Notes under the pieces: generated by a model | The model's database searches: none | The model's input: the letters and a program-made list of their open reading frames with translations, nothing else | Told to the model about the DNA's origin: nothing | Shown here: piece by piece, positions 61,798-64,000 of the stretch | Numbering within the stretch: position 1 is the stretch's first letter | Layout of the letters: every line of letters starts with the position of its first letter | Translations under genes and position numbers: made by a program | Source: Azophilus sp965199705 | Lineage (GTDB): Bacteria; Pseudomonadota; Gammaproteobacteria; Pseudomonadales; Azotimanducaceae | Direction of reading: 5' to 3' | Length of the DNA stretch: 64,000 nt | Assembly: GCA_965199705.1 (NCBI GenBank) | Contig: OZ241359.1 | Location: 2,170,001-2,234,000 of the forward strand

Positions 61798-62353
61798 CGA
61801 ATCAGAAATTGCCGCAATCAAAGCAGCCGGAATGCTGCAACATCTGGATCCCGGCTCATTGGCCGAGCTACGGCGAATGGAGCCGGGAAGAGCCGCCCCT
61901 TCCTTCTGGAGGCTCGTTGCCCGCCACCCAGATACGATTGGGAATCCGCACAAGGAAGCGTCGTGGATGGAAATAGTCCGCATCCTCGCAATCCTGACTC
62001 CGAAGGGCGACCCAGACAAGCGCGATGCGCTGCATAATACAGACCGACGCTTGGGTCAGGTCCTGTGCGATGGCGGTGACCCAAACTGGCCAGGAAAAGA
62101 TAAACCAAGACCAGCAATCAGCGAGTACCGGCTGATGAGGCTCATCGCCTCGAGAGATCCACAACGTACCGTTCTACTGACACGGGCAATGCGCGCCATT
62201 GCCCGATCCATGTCTCCTGGCAGCGGCCTGAACGTGCCAGACCTTGCTTGGGTACTACTCTCACCCGACGAGAATACACACCTTGCCAAGCACTATTACA
62301 AGCGGCTCGACAGGGCTGACAGAGTCTTCGCCAAACAATCCGAATCCGAGTAA
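61784..62353 (+). CDS. cse2: Cse2 (CasB), Cascade small subunit
   Basis: 189 residues from an ATG at 61784 preceded by a strong AGGGAGGAAG site. The all-helical Cse2 fold is reflected in AELRRMEPGRAAPSFWRLVARHP, DRRLGQVLCDGGDPNW and AISEYRLMRLIASRD, with the family ending around YYKRLDRADRVFAKQ. Two copies line the Cascade belly and stabilise the R-loop. It begins inside cas8e and ends 11 bp before cas7e. Confidence 0.95.
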   Translation: MSQPSESEIAAIKAAGMLQHLDPGSLAELRRMEPGRAAPSFWRLVARHPDTIGNPHKEASWMEIVRILAILTPKGDPDKRDALHNTDRRLGQVLCDGGDPNWPGKDKPRPAISEYRLMRLIASRDPQRTVLLTRAMRAIARSMSPGSGLNVPDLAWVLLSPDENTHLAKHYYKRLDRADRVFAKQSESE

Positions 62354-62364
62354 GGAACATCGTC

Positions 62365-63489
62365 ATGACAACCCCCCGTTTCCTGCAAATCCACACGCTG
62401 ACCTCCTACACCGCTGCCCTCTTGAACCGAGACGACAGCGGATTGGCCAAGCGCCTGCCGTACGGCGGGGCATTGCGCACTCGTGTGTCGTCCCAATGCC
62501 TCAAGAGACACTGGCGCATCGCCGAAGACCCGCACGCATTGCGCAATATCGACGGCGCGAATGCTGCCTACCGTTCGCGGGAACTCGTAACAAAACTGGT
62601 GGCCAACCATCTGCGAGGAACATACCCGGACGATGTGGTTGACGCCATTGAGTTGGCGTTGCAGCTAGCCGTTTACGGCGACAAGGGAAAGACAAAGAGC
62701 AGTCGCCAAACGCTACTACTCGGACAGCCGGAAATTGACTGGCTATTGAAGGAAGCGACGGAATTGGCGCAACAGGCCGGAGAAGATGCGCAAGCGGCAA
62801 GCGAAGCAGCAAACGCCTGGAAGCAGGAGATGCGATCCAACATCAAGGCCATGCGCGACAACACCACCTTAGCCGGCGGATTGACAGCGGCACTGTTCGG
62901 CAGAATGGTCACTTCGGACACCGAGGCCAACATCACTGCGCCCGTGCATGTGGCCCATGCCTTTACCATCCACGCAGAAGAATCGGAAAGTGATTACTTC
63001 ACCGCAGTTGACGACCTGTCCGACGATCAAGCCGGCGCCGACACCATTCAGGAAGCGGAGCTGACTTCCGGGCTATTCTATGGATACGTTGTGATCGACC
63101 TGCCCGGACTTATCGACAATTTGGGTGGCAACGCCGAAATGGCAGGCAACGTGCTGCACAACCTGATTTATCTGATTGCCGAGGTGTCCCCAGGGGCCAA
63201 ACTGGGTTCCACAGCGCCCTACGGACGAGCTTCATTCATGCTTCTCGAAGCCGGAGACCGCCAACCACGAAGCCTCGCTGAGGCTTACCGCCAGCCATGC
63301 ACTGCCCACATCGAGACCGCAGTCTCCAAACTCTGCGCCCACTTGACCAAACTGGACACCGCTTACGCCACCGGAGAAGCAAGACGAGCGATGTCACTAG
63401 CCAGTGAAGATGTCCCCGGCGCCGGGCCGGGATCATTGGCAGATTTGGCAGCCTGGGCCAAGGGGCTGCCGAACGAGCTGTCCCAATGA
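62365..63489 (+). CDS. cas7e: Cas7e (CasC), Cascade backbone
   Basis: 374 residues with the Cas7e signatures FLQIHTLTSYTAALLNRDDSGLAKRLPYGGALRTRVSSQCLKRHWR at the N-terminus, GGLTAALFGRMVTSDTEANITAPVHVAHAFTIH, and the FTAVDDL segment. Six copies bind the crRNA spacer. An AAGGAA ribosome site lies 7 bases before the ATG. The stop overlaps the cas5e start (ATGA). Confidence 0.97.
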   Translation: MTTPRFLQIHTLTSYTAALLNRDDSGLAKRLPYGGALRTRVSSQCLKRHWRIAEDPHALRNIDGANAAYRSRELVTKLVANHLRGTYPDDVVDAIELALQLAVYGDKGKTKSSRQTLLLGQPEIDWLLKEATELAQQAGEDAQAASEAANAWKQEMRSNIKAMRDNTTLAGGLTAALFGRMVTSDTEANITAPVHVAHAFTIHAEESESDYFTAVDDLSDDQAGADTIQEAELTSGLFYGYVVIDLPGLIDNLGGNAEMAGNVLHNLIYLIAEVSPGAKLGSTAPYGRASFMLLEAGDRQPRSLAEAYRQPCTAHIETAVSKLCAHLTKLDTAYATGEARRAMSLASEDVPGAGPGSLADLAAWAKGLPNELSQ

Positions 63490-64000
63490 CTCACCGTTGG
63501 TTGGTTGTACGCCTTGAAGCGCCCTTGATGGCGTTCGGCGGCGTCCTGATCGATCAGGTGGGGCCGACGCGCGATTTTCCCGCCGCTTCCATGATGGCCG
63601 GATTGATTGGCAACGCAATGGGCTGGCAATGGACTGATGCGGAAAGCCACCAAGCGGCCCAAGACCGATTGATCTTCGCCGCTCGCCGAGAGTGTGAAGG
63701 CTCCCTGCTGACCGATAATCAAAATGCCCGGTTGGCCAAAACCGACAAGGGCTGGACAACACTGGGCGCCCCGGAAGGCCGAGACGGAGCCAGCTACAGC
63801 GCACCACACCGGCGAACGCGAGACTTCCATGCGGACTTGTCCGTGCGAATGGTCATGCGCTTCAAACCGGAGGCCGAATCACCCACGCTTGAAGAAGTGG
63901 CAGCGGCTTTCGATCAACCCTCGCGACCGCTATACATCGGCCGCAAACCCTGCCTGCCTTCCACACCCTTGCTGGCAAATGGCTCGAACCGCTGGGTAGG
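63486..64000 (+). CDS. cas5e: Cas5e (CasD), partial at right edge
   Basis: The first 171 residues are visible. They begin MTHRWLVVRLEAPLMAFGG and include DQVGPTRDFPAASMMAGLIGNAMGWQW and RRTRDFHADLSVRMVMRF, typical of Cas5e, which binds the 5' handle of the crRNA. The frame continues past 64000, so the gene is cut by the window and not broken. cas6e, cas1, cas2 and the array are expected further right. Confidence 0.95.
   Translation, partial: MTHRWLVVRLEAPLMAFGGVLIDQVGPTRDFPAASMMAGLIGNAMGWQWTDAESHQAAQDRLIFAARRECEGSLLTDNQNARLAKTDKGWTTLGAPEGRDGASYSAPHRRTRDFHADLSVRMVMRFKPEAESPTLEEVAAAFDQPSRPLYIGRKPCLPSTPLLANGSNRWV

Overview
The window is high-GC DNA from a gammaproteobacterium-like genome. This is inferred from the gene repertoire: true TatD, Slt, DsbB, SerB with ACT domains, class 2 PyrD, RimJ-type acetyltransferase, MlaA/MlaC and a C-terminal zinc-ribbon TopA. 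Coding density is high, and many genes are joined by 4-base ATGA or GTGA overlaps. Two accessory blocks stand out: a complete coenzyme F420 gene set at about 22.9-29.7 kb, and a mobile/defence region from about 53.3 kb to the right edge.

Layout. 1-6.3 kb: a partner-switching signalling cluster (sensor kinase running off the left edge, periplasmic binding protein, REC-SpoIIE phosphatase, RsbW-like kinase, STAS protein) with a small cytochrome c. 6.3-9.9 kb: a DUF523/DUF1722 protein and a pair of acyl-CoA dehydrogenases. 10.1-19.6 kb: an eight-gene minus-strand operon joining a TatT/DctPQM TRAP transporter to MlaC-, MlaA- and MMPL/HpnN-like lipid-trafficking proteins and an LtaS-like sulfatase-fold enzyme. 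19.8-22.8 kb: alpha/beta hydrolase, cyclopropane fatty acid synthase, glucokinase. 22.9-29.7 kb: luciferase-like F420 oxidoreductase, F420:NADP reductase, CofE, CofD, CofC and fused CofG-CofH (FbiC). 29.7-34.7 kb: MFS transporter with a terminator just before its start, and topA. 34.7-53.3 kb: mostly housekeeping genes (nitroreductase, a broken nucleobase permease, slt, tatD, ddl, amtB, pyrD, serB, mgtE, dsbB), plus a PQQ/cytochrome c dehydrogenase and a Baeyer-Villiger-type monooxygenase.

53.3-64 kb: an intact AAA/DUF4143 ATPase, a DDE transposase, a second AAA ATPase broken by a 163-bp MITE whose removal restores the reading frame, and then a type I-E CRISPR-Cas operon (cas3, cas8e, cse2, cas7e, and cas5e cut by the right edge). 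No CRISPR array, cas6, cas1 or cas2 lies inside the window.

The most interesting signal is the 280-bp gap between cas3 and cas8e. It holds two degenerate type I-E-like repeats 62 bp apart. The 33-nt pseudo-spacer between them matches, at its seed, a site overlapping a predicted -35 box at the start of the same gap. This is the architecture of CreTA/CreR-type crRNA-like regulators, in which Cascade represses a promoter inside its own cas locus.
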